Source of the DNA: Cryoendolithus antarcticus
Taxonomy: Eukaryota; Ascomycota; Dothideomycetes; Cladosporiales; Cladosporiaceae
NCBI GenBank assembly: GCA_002077065.1
Contig: NAJO01000019.1
Location: 372,001-436,000, forward strand
Direction of reading: 5' to 3'
DNA: 64,000 nucleotides
In this document: one piece after another, positions 54,289 through 64,000 of the stretch
Position numbering within the stretch: position 1 is the stretch's first letter
Layout of the letters: every line of letters starts with the position of its first letter
Position numbers and translations under genes: made by a program
The notes under the pieces: generated by a model
Databases searched by the model: none
What the model was told of the DNA's origin: nothing
The model's input: only the letters and a program-made list of their open reading frames with translations

Positions 54289-57200
54289 TCAATCATCACT
54301 CACCTCCTCCTTGATCCTGACAACTCCATCTTCATCCTCATACATCCCTCCCACCACTCTCCTCTCCACTCCATTGCCTCTATGCACCTCCACCTCATCA
54401 ATTCTCACCCCACGTCTTGGCCTGACCATAGGAGCGAACACGACCGTCTCTATGCCCGCCGGTAGCGCTTCTTCAGGTCCCCAGGGTAGATTGTCCACGT
54501 CGATTTCTCGGCCAAGCAGACTCTTGAGTACGACTTCAGCGCCAGCCTTGGACATGACTTGATTCGCTTCCCTGCATCGCTCACTGCAGCAGCACTCAAG
54601 GCATCCCTCGTGGCAATGACACGCCTCCACGCGATCGCAAGCTTGAGTGAGCAGTAGATCGACGAACTCAAACGCCTTAGCCGCAATACCAGACCCATGC
54701 TGACCTCCCTTCGAGTCGTAGAATGTAAGTCTTGCGGGCCGCTTCCGTTGAGACTCCTTCTTCTGGAACTCTTTGATGGCGACCTTGCACTCCGTCTTCA
54801 CATCTCCGGGCATGGAGATGACGAAGTTCGGCATCAGGCTCAGGATCGCGTGCTCAGCTGCATGGATTGCTCCAGCTAGATTGAGTCGCCTGGAGTTCAG
54901 GATCTCGATCGCTGAGCGCGGTACATCGAGCCACATGCCCTTGCTGAAGATGATGATAGGTGGGTTATCGACTTGCACCGCGTCGAGTATGCGACGCTTC
55001 TTGTCGACTTTGAAGAAGCCGAAGACATTCTGATGCACTTTGATCGTGCCGAAGAACGCTCGACTCAAGCTGCCGGGTATGCGACGTATGGCTTCGGTCT
55101 CGATCGGGTCGATGTCTGTATAGTCTCTTTGCTGCGTCGTCCAGTCGACTTTCACGCGCTCGACTTTTGCGATCATGCGTTCTGTACTCATCTCCTTTAC
55201 CAGGTAAGTCAGGCCTTGGTGGAGGAAGATGCCACCTTCGTAGATCGTAAAGAATGCACGAGAGGCTTCTAGTTCTTCGAGCACGGTGTTAGTGGCTGTG
55301 TTGATGATTGCAAAGTGGTCATCTTCGGTATCTCGAATCGCTACCGATCGTGACGGGTAGGGAAGGTATCGAGCATCAGTGTGGAAGAAGCCTAGATTAT
55401 CTGGACCTTGCAGTCTTTCGGCACAGATCTCTGGGAGCTGCTTGCCGAAGAAGAGGCTATCCTCGTCTGGACGAATGGGCATCTCGTGTGCTGCGACTTG
55501 GATGTGGCCTTCTAGGACGAGCATGTTGGTGAGGTCTACTTGCAGCTCAGAGTTGGGCTTGGTAAAGATCTCGTCAGGGTTCTGCATGTAGTACTGATCT
55601 GTGGGGAAGCAGTCGCCGATCAGCACCGAGAGCGAGTCCTTGTTTCGACGACCTGCTCGGCCGGACTGTTGGCGAAGGTTGGCAATAGTGTACGGGAAGC
55701 CTACTGTCACCACAGCATCTAGCGAGCCAATGTCGACACCCAGCTCAAGAGCAGTGGTGGCCACGATCCCGACCAGCTTGCCTTCGAACATCTCTTTCTC
55801 AATACGTCTTCGATCTTGCGGGGTGTATCCGCCGCGGTAAGCCATGACCCTCGCCATCACCTCGCTGCGCTCCAGCGCTTGGAGCTCAGTTTTGATAGCG
55901 GTCGTCAGGATCTCACACTGCTTTCGTATCCGACAGAACGCAATGACTCTGACACCTCGCAGAATCAATTGACAGAACAGCCTCGCAGTCTCGGCGAACG
56001 TGTCGCCTCGGCCACTGCTTGGATCAGCAGGGTCCTTGAACGGTGTGTTCCAGCAGAGGAACTCCTTCCGCCCACTCGGCGATCCGTCAAAGTCCACAAG
56101 CTTGACATCCTCGATGCCGAAGATGGTTTTCATGTGCTCCTCTGGGTTCGCCACGGTAGCACTACAGCTGATGAACTTTACCTTCCTATTTCCCACTGCA
56201 GCGCAGATTCTCCGCAGACGCCTCATAATGAATGCTACATGTGCACCAAAGAGGCCATTGTAGACGTGCAGCTCATCTACCACCACATATCGTAGATTTT
56301 GTAGGAAGTTTCGCCAGCTTTCCTCCTTTGGCAGGATACTCAGGTGCAGCATGTCCGGATTTGTGAAAATAATCCTTGCTTCGTCGCGAATGTAGTTGCG
56401 ATCTGACATCGCAGTATCACCATCGAAGGTCTCGCACACCACGTTCTCGAGTCCGGGCAGAAAGGAGAGGATATCCTTGAGACTTCGTCGCTGATCTTGT
56501 GCCAGCGCTTTGGTAGGAAAGATATACATCGCACGAGTCTGTGGGTCGCTCTCAAGCGCGTGTAGCACCGGAATTTGATAGATAAGCGACTTGCCTGAGG
56601 ACGTGGAAGTCGCTACAATGACGTTATTTCCATCGTGCAGGGCATTGATGGCTTCTGTCTGATGGCTGTAGAGGGACTGAATGTTGCGGGTATTGTAGAG
56701 AGCGTTGACGAGTTCCTGGCTCAGAGGAAAGTTCAGCTCGCCGTACACTGGCTCCTGTGGGTCGAACACGCGGTGGCCGTCTGGTACGATCTGCTCAGTG
56801 TACCATTCAGACGTCCGCAACTCCTGTATGATGTCTGGAATGCTTTTGCGTTCTGACGGGATAACCTTGGGTAAGCTGTCTTTGGCCGCATCGGGTGCTG
56901 GCGTTGAAGCCCTACTGCTGGTAGGGCAGGGAATGAAGGCTTTGTGATCTTCCTCAAGTTTCTCCACTGGATCGACTTTCAGTTCCGCGCATTCATTCAG
57001 CCAGACATTGATCGCAGACGTGAACTTCCCATTGCGCTTCTCGATCAACTTCATCATCTGCTTGTGACTGTACACAGGCATCTTCAGATCTTCCTCCCTG
57101 AGCTTTCTTGTTGCCTTCGTAGGCTCGCCAGTCTTCGCGTGCTGTACCATGCGCTTCAGATCGCCGTCAACAAACTCGAACAGTAGCACCTCCTCACCCT

Positions 57201-57786
57201 CCTTGCCCTGCTTCTCAGCTTCTTGTACGTTCTGCGTCTCCCTGAAGCTCATTGGAAAGAATTCCTTGACTCTCCGCCCCTGCATGAGATTCTCCTCGCC
57301 CATGAGGTTGACTTGCAGCATCGCCTCGTCAACATATTGGAAATTGATCGCCTGAGGGACGAGCGTCTTGATCCTCGCGACATCTTCAGTCTTGAGCTCG
57401 CGCTTGGTGTTCGCCTCGACAGCGCTCTTGATGGTCTCGAAAGTAGTAGCCAGGTGCTTGCGCGTACAGCAGAAGGTGTAGACGAGGTTTAGAGCTTTGT
57501 GGGTCTGCGCGAGCTTGACAAAGTGGTCTGGCCAGGGTATCGATGTCTCTACGACAGTGGAGGATCCTTGTCGACTAAGGGCAGGTTTGTCGCCACCCTT
57601 GGCTGTTCTCCGGGGCTTCTTGCCACCATCTGTCGTCTTCGTGGGGACTGTCGTAGAAGTCGACTCTGTCGCTGCGGCATCATCGCCCGTAGCGTCGTCT
57701 GGTGTAGGCGCAGGTGGTTCCACTCGCTTCCTCTTGCGGTGGTGGACGAGCAGGTTGGAGACGCTGGCCGCCTGGAGCTTGACCAT
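54289..57786 (-). CDS. HRQ1: Hrq1 (RecQ4-like) DNA helicase
   Basis: Single exon of 1165 codons. The N-terminus is basic and disordered (HHRKRKRVEPP). Helicase motifs: Q-like SLYSHQTEAINAL, Walker A VATSTSSGKSLIYQ, VVVDELHVYNG in place of DEAH, SATVANP (motif III), then ALELGVDIGSLDAV and QQSGRAGRR (motifs V and VI). The C-terminus carries the DUF1998/MZB region with clustered cysteines CHCHEGCLECCCSERC. Hrq1 is a 3'-5' helicase with roles in interstrand crosslink repair and telomere maintenance in yeast. Length and domain order match the fungal family. It ends 52 bp beyond the HET tail, convergently. Confidence 0.95.
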   Translation of the reverse strand: MVKLQAASVSNLLVHHRKRKRVEPPAPTPDDATGDDAAATESTSTTVPTKTTDGGKKPRRTAKGGDKPALSRQGSSTVVETSIPWPDHFVKLAQTHKALNLVYTFCCTRKHLATTFETIKSAVEANTKRELKTEDVARIKTLVPQAINFQYVDEAMLQVNLMGEENLMQGRRVKEFFPMSFRETQNVQEAEKQGKEGEEVLLFEFVDGDLKRMVQHAKTGEPTKATRKLREEDLKMPVYSHKQMMKLIEKRNGKFTSAINVWLNECAELKVDPVEKLEEDHKAFIPCPTSSRASTPAPDAAKDSLPKVIPSERKSIPDIIQELRTSEWYTEQIVPDGHRVFDPQEPVYGELNFPLSQELVNALYNTRNIQSLYSHQTEAINALHDGNNVIVATSTSSGKSLIYQIPVLHALESDPQTRAMYIFPTKALAQDQRRSLKDILSFLPGLENVVCETFDGDTAMSDRNYIRDEARIIFTNPDMLHLSILPKEESWRNFLQNLRYVVVDELHVYNGLFGAHVAFIMRRLRRICAAVGNRKVKFISCSATVANPEEHMKTIFGIEDVKLVDFDGSPSGRKEFLCWNTPFKDPADPSSGRGDTFAETARLFCQLILRGVRVIAFCRIRKQCEILTTAIKTELQALERSEVMARVMAYRGGYTPQDRRRIEKEMFEGKLVGIVATTALELGVDIGSLDAVVTVGFPYTIANLRQQSGRAGRRNKDSLSVLIGDCFPTDQYYMQNPDEIFTKPNSELQVDLTNMLVLEGHIQVAAHEMPIRPDEDSLFFGKQLPEICAERLQGPDNLGFFHTDARYLPYPSRSVAIRDTEDDHFAIINTATNTVLEELEASRAFFTIYEGGIFLHQGLTYLVKEMSTERMIAKVERVKVDWTTQQRDYTDIDPIETEAIRRIPGSLSRAFFGTIKVHQNVFGFFKVDKKRRILDAVQVDNPPIIIFSKGMWLDVPRSAIEILNSRRLNLAGAIHAAEHAILSLMPNFVISMPGDVKTECKVAIKEFQKKESQRKRPARLTFYDSKGGQHGSGIAAKAFEFVDLLLTQACDRVEACHCHEGCLECCCSERCREANQVMSKAGAEVVLKSLLGREIDVDNLPWGPEEALPAGIETVVFAPMVRPRRGVRIDEVEVHRGNGVERRVVGGMYEDEDGVVRIKEEVSDD

Positions 57787-58351
57787 TATCCTACAGTCTC
57801 TCTATCCAAGGTTGATCCACTGCACTTTGTCATTTGGCCATGTCTACGGGAAAATGCCCTTCCCCTTAGCTCTGCACCATTGGCCTCGCCATCAACGTAT
57901 CTTAGTGACATCATGGCGACACGTCCGAGCGCGTCTGGATTTCGCGCGATCACGTGGCAAGCATGTTGCTAATCTAGGATGACCTTCGACTTCAACACAA
58001 GAGGGTTGTCCATATCGACTCAGTAAGGCTCATCAGAGGTACTCATAGCCATTGAATACCGCACTCTGAAATACATCTTGCTCCAACGCTTCCCTTCCTC
58101 CGACATCCGAGATTTCGATTCATTGCTTTCTTCAACTTCCACATTTGTTCAACCCAGTCTTAAAAAGACCATATCTCGATTTCAAAGCAGCGTAGCCATC
58201 GATAAGAGCGCCTCGTGGCGACCTCGTGGACGCCTCGTGGATCTGGGTCCTGTCACACGTGCGAAGTTCTTCCACCACCGAGTCCCATACGGTCTGGTTT
58301 GTCACCGACACCATCTGGGATCGACATAACACTCAACGCTGCGGTCCCATC
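57787..58351. promoter_or_regulatory. Divergent upstream region, HRQ1 and a small gene
   Basis: 565 bp between two start codons on opposite strands, so it holds both promoters. Frames crossing it are short and featureless. No specific element identified. Confidence 0.45.
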
Positions 58352-58973
58352 ATGGGTGTGCCTACCCCGGCCGAGGCTCTCGCCACCTTTCAGCCCGCCT
58401 CAGCTGGTGCATACAATCCCGGCACAGTCGTGATCTTCTTCGATGCCCGAGGCTTCAAATCCGCCCAAGATCAGCTGCCCACATATCAGTCGTACTGGCT
58501 CGAGACGAAGTACCGTCTAGGCTGGCCAAGTATCTGGTCCACCACTGATCTCGAACCCGGGAAACTAAGATTAGTGTGGTACACCGTAAGTCATGCGCCA
58601 CCACCCCCTGCAGAAATGTATGACTAATCATCCTCAGCACACCGGCACAGAAGGCTCACGAGAATACCCCCTCCACATGGCCTACACAGTGAAAGAAATG
58701 TACGACTCTCTCTCCGGCGACGGCTTCAGACCCATGATCCTCGGCTGGTCACTGGAAAATCCGTTCCCCATGATCGGCGGATCTGAGCCTCCTGAGGAAC
58801 CCAAGCAGCCTAAAGTGAGGAAAGCTACGACGTGGAGTTATAACGTCTCTGGTCATGCGAAGGGTGCGAACCCGCATGAGCGGGTGATGGCGATTATTGC
58901 GAAGGAGGAGGAGAGGCAGAAGGAAAGGAGGGCTGGGGAGGTGAGGGGGGAGAAGGATGGGGTGGCTGTGTAG
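58352..58973 (+). CDS. Unrecognised ~189-residue protein
   Basis: Two exons (58352-58585, 58638-58973) with a 52-nt intron (GTAAGT donor, GACTAATC branch region, TCAG acceptor) give exactly 189 codons plus stop. Sequence marks: NPGTVVIFFDARGFKSAQDQ, YWLETKYRLGWPSIWS, VKEMYDSLSGDGFRPMILG. The end is a highly charged helix (KEEERQKERRAGEVRGE). No signal peptide or membrane span. Splicing in phase and the clean composition support a real gene; I do not know the family. Confidence 0.75.
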
Positions 58974-59048
58974 TGTAAATGTGCAGTGATGTATTGGACA
59001 ACTATCTTGGAGTGCCTGGTGTCTAGTGCTCTTTCCGTCGCGCTGCCC

Positions 59049-60097
59049 TCAAGAAGCTTTCTTGCTGTCCCTCTCCGCCTTCCTCAACGCCCTCTTCCTA
59101 ATATCTTCATGCATCCCCCGGTTGACCTTCAACACAAACCCGTTCATCGGCCCCAACTGCTCGACCGCCCAAAGTGGAATAGCATGAGTCCAGTACGGCG
59201 CCCCAGTCGAAGCAATCCCCTGTGCGCCTCCACTCCGCCCAATGCTGCCCAACACGGCCTTGACAAATTGCTTCGGCGTTGGCACGACCAAGCTCGCTTT
59301 GCGAATCTTGCTCATGGCTGAGGTGACGAGGTAAGATTGCACGAGGTGGACTTTCACGCCGTGTGGCTCTAGCTCGGACGAGAGCGCCGTGGACCATTGT
59401 TGTAGGAAGGCTTTGCTGCCGCTGTAAGTGGCCAGGAGAGGCGTAGGCAGCACGCCGCCGAAAGACGCCATTGTGAGTATTAGACCACGCTTGCGAGAGA
59501 TGAGGCCGGGGGTGACGAGCTGGGTGACGCGAAGAGTGGCGAGGCAATTGATCGTGATGATGTCCTTCACTTCCTGCTCGGGAGTGTCGTTGAACGGGAC
59601 GGGAATGGAGTGGGAGAGTCCGACATTGTTGATCAATATCGAGATGTCGAGGTCCTTGACGAGAGCTGCGAGCTTGGCGTAGTCCTTGTCGTTGTTCGCT
59701 GCGAAGTCCATGGCCAGGGTTTTGGTCTCGACCTTGTACTTCGAGGAGATGTCGGAAGCCAAGGTATCGAGCTTCGCTTGCGTGCGGGAGACCAGCAAGA
59801 CATTGAAGCCCTTTGCTGCAAGCTGCAGGGCGTACTCTTTGCCTAGGCCATCTGAGGCGCCGGTTACGAGGGCCCAGCTACCCTTGGGGCCGAACGTGGA
59901 GAGCTATATGCTAGTCAGTCGAAGCGCTGAGCGGACATGGGTTGAAAGCAGCGGACCTTTTGTCCTGGGATGAAGAAGAGCGAGGCGATCATGCGCCAGA
60001 ACGAGAAGATCTTGAGTGATATGAAGAGCACTCCGATGAGAGCCGCAACTTGGGTTGCTGGTGCTGCGTATGGGTCGACGGGGTTGAGCTGCTCCAT
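59049..60097 (-). CDS. IFA38: Very-long-chain 3-oxoacyl-CoA reductase
   Basis: Two exons (60097-59957, 59903-59049; 53-nt intron) give 331 codons plus stop. The N-terminal membrane segment is [20 protein letters not shown]. The short-chain dehydrogenase core follows: [14 protein letters not shown] (cofactor loop), LINNVG, catalytic Ser in LTMASFGG and Tyr-Lys in YSGSKAF. The C-terminus KKAS is a dilysine ER-retrieval signal. The enzyme performs the NADPH-dependent reduction in very-long-chain fatty acid elongation at the ER. Human relatives are HSD17B12/B3. ATG 60097 was preferred over the in-frame start at 60163. Confidence 0.93.
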
Positions 60098-60349
60098 TGT
60101 GACGGATGTTTTGGAGGTAGTCTGCTTTGATCTATATAGCAACGTTCTTCGTACGACGCTCAAGCTGGGAGGTGTGCTTAATGAAGTGAGGTTGCAGATA
60201 CGACGAAATGATGAGCAGCGACAGACTGCACGCCTCGGCGCGGCTGCAACGACGATCTCCCGCCGCCAATGCAGGAACCAGCTTAGACAACAATGATATA
60301 GTCTACATTTTAGTTCTATAGTGTATGTCGCCCGCGATCAAAGCTCACC
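60098..60349. promoter_or_regulatory. Short bidirectional promoter IFA38/ERG28
   Basis: Only 252 bp separate the two start codons, which point away from each other. Both genes encode ER lipid-synthesis proteins, so shared control is plausible. I see no named element. Confidence 0.5.
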
Positions 60350-60878
60350 ATGTCCACCTCCGCCTGGCTTCCACCTCTCTCAGGCGGTCTCCTCCCCCAC
60401 TGGCTCCTCCTCGTACGCCTTACCCCCTCCCCGACCCACCTATCCCACTAACCCCCACTCCCAGACCTCAGCCATCTCCCTCGCCAACAGCATCCAAGCC
60501 TACACAACCCTCGCCCGAACCCGCGAAGTATACGCCGGCCCCGCGCCCTCTTCGTACAAAACCCCCTCAAACCCTCTCGCCCTAACCTTCACCGCGATCC
60601 CCAACCCCAACTCCCCCGTTACACCCCTCTCAGCCCGCACATTCGGGACCTGGACAGCGCTAGCAGCGGTGATAAGATTCTACTGCGCGTATAGTCTCAA
60701 CGACTCGAGGTTCTATCAGCTGGCGCTGTGGACTTATGGCGTTGCGTGGATGCATTTTGTGAGCGAGTGGTGGGTTTTTGGGAGCGTGAGGTGGGGGAGG
60801 GGAGGGGCGAGTAGTATTACTGTGGCGAGTGTGACGTTGGGATGGATGTTTAGTGTTTGGGGGAGTTATGTTGATTGA
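60350..60878 (+). CDS. ERG28: Ergosterol biosynthesis scaffold Erg28
   Basis: Two exons (60350-60412, 60465-60878; 52-nt intron with a CACTAAC branch site) give 158 codons plus stop. The first exon is only 21 codons (MSTSAWLPPLSGGLLPHWLL). Exon 2 carries SAISLANSIQAYTTLARTRE, RTFGTWTALAAVIRFYCAYS, then AWMHFVSEWWVFGS, the conserved Erg28 core with four membrane helices. Erg28 tethers the C-4 demethylation enzymes (Erg25-27) and other sterol enzymes at the ER membrane. The upstream in-frame extension before the intron is not part of the protein. Confidence 0.93.
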
Positions 60879-61039
60879 GATATGGAGAGCAGTGAGGGTG
60901 GAGGATGTACGGGGTTGTGAGTCTTGGATGCCTCTGATAAGGCGGGTAACAGCTTCCACTAGGTCATAGCGGGAGTTGATGCTGCTCTGCTAGCGATCTG
61001 TCCGACGGGCATGGAAGGAGCGTCCAGAGGTGGTGGTCA

Positions 61040-63216
61040 TCATGCGCCGACTCCGCCCACACCACTGCTCCCTCGTCCTTCACCGCCGCCAACAGCACCG
61101 CCCATCATGATACCTTGACCCAGCGGTCCCCTCTGATCCAGCTCTTCATAGTTCAGCACGAATTCCCTCCGTTCTCGTCGCCAGTTGCCGACGTCAAAGA
61201 ACACATACACGCCCTTCTCCACACCAGGCGTTACTCTCGTAGGCTGCACGCCCACAGGTGCGCCGTTTGTCAAATCGAGTATCGGGACTGATGATGCCGC
61301 GTTAGCTTCCCGCGTATCCTTCTGCAGCCATTGTCGTAGTAGCTTGTGCCATCGCCAGTCGCGAGAGTGGAGCTCCTGTGCTGCCAGCTCTTGCGTGATG
61401 TCGTGAGGCATTTGGTAGAAGATGCAGAACAGAGTTTCTGGGTAGTAGTCAGCTTCAATTGGTTCAGTCCACTCGACTATAGAGTCTACACTTACCATCA
61501 CTCATAGCGGGCACCCTGCTGGCCAACGGCGGTATATTTGTCACAGTGTACGCATCTGGCAACTCAAAATCCGGCACCGTATGCCGATCATGAAAGTCGA
61601 ACGCACTTCCCGAAGTATTCGTAGCCGGGAAAGGCACAAATGTGGGATACAGCGGCTCCAATGAGTCGAGGTCCAGTCCAAGATTGTTAAGGTCTTGGCC
61701 GAAGAAGATGCCTGATCGCATTAATGGGGGTAGCGTCTCATCTACGGGTTGATTCGTTTCGAGGGCTTTCCGAGCTTCGTATGCTGCTGACAGTGCTTCG
61801 AGGCCGAACTTCTCGGATTCGGTCATGTCTGCGTATCGTTTGGTTGTGGAGGGTTGAGGGTGAGATTGGCCGTTTGGCGCGGGGATGGGTGATTGCTGGG
61901 ATGATGTCAGGAAGCGTCCATCAAGAGAATCGGCTTCGTGCATGATTGCGGATACTTACTTGTGTTTCTTGTGGGCCCGCCGGGGGTTGATTGATCTGAT
62001 GCCCGATCGGCGCTTGCGCACTTTGCTGGGTGGAGTTGCTCCCGTCTCGGAATGGCAATTGCGCTTGCCGTGCATTGTTGGGCAGCTGCGTGCTTTCTGG
62101 CGACCGGAGGCTGGAGCCGAAGCCATTCGTATGCCCGTAGCCGTCGCCGTTTACCTGCCCGTTGAGAGGAGGAAAGTCATCGCCTCCTCTCCCATCCTCC
62201 CCTCGATCGACTGACGACTGCTGTGATCGCTGGTTCTCGAGTTGGTCTAATGATGATTGCCGTGAGGGGGCTATCGATGGCGCTCGTTGCTGTACTGGTG
62301 GTTGCTGTTGCGCTCGCGATTGAGGCTGCGGCGGTTGCTGTGGCTGTGCAGTGGGTTGTCGGAGGACATTGCTGTTCCAACTCGACAGTGCAGCGTTGCC
62401 TGCTGGCTGTGGTCCGCCGGAAAGAGTGGGAAAGTCACTGGAGGCCTCGTTAGCTGGACTGATCAGTGCTTGCGCATGCGACAACACAGATCCCATCGCG
62501 CGTGTGTGACAATGTTGAGCTGCGGCGAAGGTCTCCTGGACAGCCATATATCGACTCATCAAGCTGCGATAGCTTGCTCCAACGCAAAGCAGGAAAGGGT
62601 GACCGCATGAACGCGCCATGTATGCTCCCGTCTAAGCTTTTGTCCAGACATCGTCTTCCAGAGATCCGGTATGCACTCCGCCAGATTTCCGTATTTGTAG
62701 ATAGCGTTCGGCTCCAGTTGTCCGGATGTTGAACCATGCAGTTCAAGCTCTGTGCCTCCAAGCTGAGCCAACTCACCTCATATCAATCGGCCCTTGCCCT
62801 CCACCGCCGCCCATAACCTGTGCAAACCCACTCAGCCCTCCCAACCCCCTTCCTGCTCCTGCGGCGCCGATTCCTCCCCCTAGACCTCCACCGAAACCCG
62901 CTCCACCAGCTGCACCTGGCGCAGGCAGCCCAAACCCCCAACTCGTGCCATTGCCCAAGGGCGCTTTTTGTGTGTTCTGTAATCTTGAAGCCGGTTGGCG
63001 GGTTTGTGGCGCCTGGGAAGGGGCGTTGAAGGAGGGCATATTCATGGACCGCATGGAGGTCGGTAGTGCGGTCAATTCACTGGCTGAATAGCTATTAGCT
63101 TTCTTAGACGGTGATACGAAAGTATCTGTAAGCGATGAGAGAGGGAGGAAGAGGGGACCATCATGGGCCTGCTTGCGCAACGCCATGATCGGGAATTGGG
63201 GTGTGAAGCAGTGCAA
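61040..63216 (-). CDS. NOT2: CCR4-NOT complex subunit Not2
   Basis: Four exons (63216-62777, 62437-61960, 61895-61496, 61437-61040) give 571 codons plus stop. The N-terminus is Gly-rich (GGLGGGIGAAGAGRGLGG). The first junction restores DMSDFPTLSGG, a hallmark Not2 motif; a second short motif is GDDFPPLNG. A Gln/Ser-rich middle leads to RYADMTESEKFGLEALSAAY and then the C-terminal NOT box: ETLFCIFYQMPHDITQELAA, then DWRWHKLLRQWLQKD and YVFFDVGNWRRERREFVLNY. Not2 docks with Not1 and Not3/5 in mRNA deadenylation and decay. Intron 1 is 339 nt, far longer than other introns here. The true start may be ATG 63054 (MRSMNMPSF), which fits better if the upstream part is leader. Confidence 0.9.
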
Positions 63217-63694
63217 ATTGGGGGAGGTATCGGGGGGGTGGTGGTATAGTATCAGGGCAGGGCTTTAGGCGGCTAGCTTACCGGCGCAATTGACCGTATT
63301 ACATGCGACCGTACGTCTCTTTCGTAGTGATGAGGAGGAAAATGAGGATCAATAGTCAGTTTAACATGTGATCGGGAGCTGCACTCGACATGAAGTTCAA
63401 TATGCGGCTATACGCGGGGCTGCGGGCGAGCTTCCGCAGGTTGTGGAGTGCATGTTGTAGGGCTGCGCCAATATCACGACTATACAGTAGCCGCATGGGA
63501 ATTCTATGCATCAGATTGCGCTACGAATCATCCGATAGCATCGTCGACTGCCTGTGAATGGACTCGGCGGCCTCGCCAAACACCGCACCCAGTCAAGAAC
63601 GGTCACGTGCTGTGTCTGCTGGACTTGTCAGGCTTGAGGAGTATTTTTCATTTACATTGATCAGGTCCTGCTACCCAGAGTGGTCTTCATCGCC
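63217..63694. other. Intergenic
   Basis: Upstream of NOT2 and 3' of the gene at the right edge. No supported feature. Confidence 0.45.
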
Positions 63695-64000
63695 TTATGT
63701 TCCTCCACTCAATGCATCCCTCTCCTCCATCTTCCGCCGTGCAGCCAGAATCATCTCCTCCCTCCGTCTCCTCAATCCCTCGGCTCGTGCTGCCTTGTCC
63801 CCGGTCCACCCTTCCCTGACCTGCGCGTCGCTCCAAACAGCCTCCTTGCCCTTGCCTCCTACCCGACCTTGCAACCCATACCTCGTAATCAGATCTTCGC
63901 CCTTGCCTGAACTCTTAGTCGCTGCACTCGCGTTTCCCGACACTGCTCCAGCAATTGGAGGCGGACTAGGCAGCGGCGGTTGGTAGCTCGGCGGCGGGTT
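63695..64000 (-). CDS. C-terminal part of a CUE1-like protein (runs off the window)
   Basis: Minus-strand frame open from the right edge to a stop at 63695. The Pro-rich segment (PPPSYQPPLPSPPP) is followed by DLITRYGLQGRVGGKG and a basic helix RRRREEMILAARRKMEE. That final helix and the LITRY segment resemble the E2-binding tail of fungal Cue1-type ER-associated degradation cofactors. The CUE domain itself would lie beyond the window, so this is a tentative call. The protein is certainly incomplete at its N-terminal side here. Confidence 0.45.
   Translation of the reverse strand, partial: NPPPSYQPPLPSPPPIAGAVSGNASAATKSSGKGEDLITRYGLQGRVGGKGKEAVWSDAQVREGWTGDKAARAEGLRRRREEMILAARRKMEERDALSGGT

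Noticed and set aside
1..64000. tRNA, rRNA or transposon genes
   Set aside because: By eye I found no cloverleaf with a GTTCGA-type box, no rRNA sequence, and no transposase or reverse-transcriptase motif. A covariance-model scan would be decisive.

Overview
The window looks like nuclear DNA of a filamentous ascomycete (Pezizomycotina), possibly a Dothideomycete. Genes are split by short GT-AG introns, mostly 45-60 nt, several with CTAAC or CTGAC branch sites. The gene set is typical of that group: a Zn2Cys6 regulator, a HET-domain protein, a GMC oxidoreductase, an ankyrin-DHHC palmitoyltransferase and a Sch9-type kinase. Nothing points to bacterial, viral or organellar DNA. Genus-level placement is inference.

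Layout. 1-3.5 kb is gene-poor. 3.5-8.2 kb holds a Zn2Cys6 regulator and an unrecognised membrane-anchored protein. After a second empty stretch (8.2-11.1 kb) come a plasma-membrane H+-ATPase (11.1-14.6), a small membrane protein, a secreted NTF2-like protein (16.1-16.9), an Akr1-type palmitoyltransferase (18.5-20.9) and a four-TM protein (21.5-23.0). From 23.2 to 29.9 kb lie four minus-strand loci that look like one diverged family. Their parts are a coiled-coil N-terminus, a bromodomain-like fold in two of them, and a paired-cysteine module in three. One copy is clearly intact, one is interrupted by several stops, one carries an amber codon inside the cysteine module, and one has an unresolved exon junction. 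A small secreted-protein candidate sits among them. This block is the most novel part of the window.

30.3-38.3 kb returns to conserved genes: SCH9 and ADA2 (divergent), an unrecognised gene, a STEEP1-like gene, a glutathione transferase and a cysteine-rich protein. 38.8-45.1 kb is metabolic: a gamma-glutamylcyclotransferase-like protein, a 3-hydroxyacyl-CoA dehydrogenase-like enzyme, an epimerase/reductase pseudogene and a seven-exon GMC oxidoreductase. 45.1-64 kb carries SMC2, a beta-hydroxyacid dehydrogenase, RPS17, a HET-domain gene with a frameshift near its C-terminus, HRQ1, an unrecognised gene, the divergent ER-lipid pair IFA38/ERG28, NOT2, and the C-terminal end of a CUE1-like gene running off the right edge.

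Many genes are housekeeping: transcription and chromatin (ADA2, NOT2, SMC2, HRQ1), nutrient signalling (SCH9), proton pumping (PMA1) and ER lipid synthesis (IFA38, ERG28). They alternate with fast-evolving or decaying accessory loci (HET gene, epimerase pseudogene, bromodomain/cysteine family). Exon coordinates were derived by hand from splice signals and reading phase. Where total exon length is a whole number of codons and the family is recognisable, I consider the model reliable.
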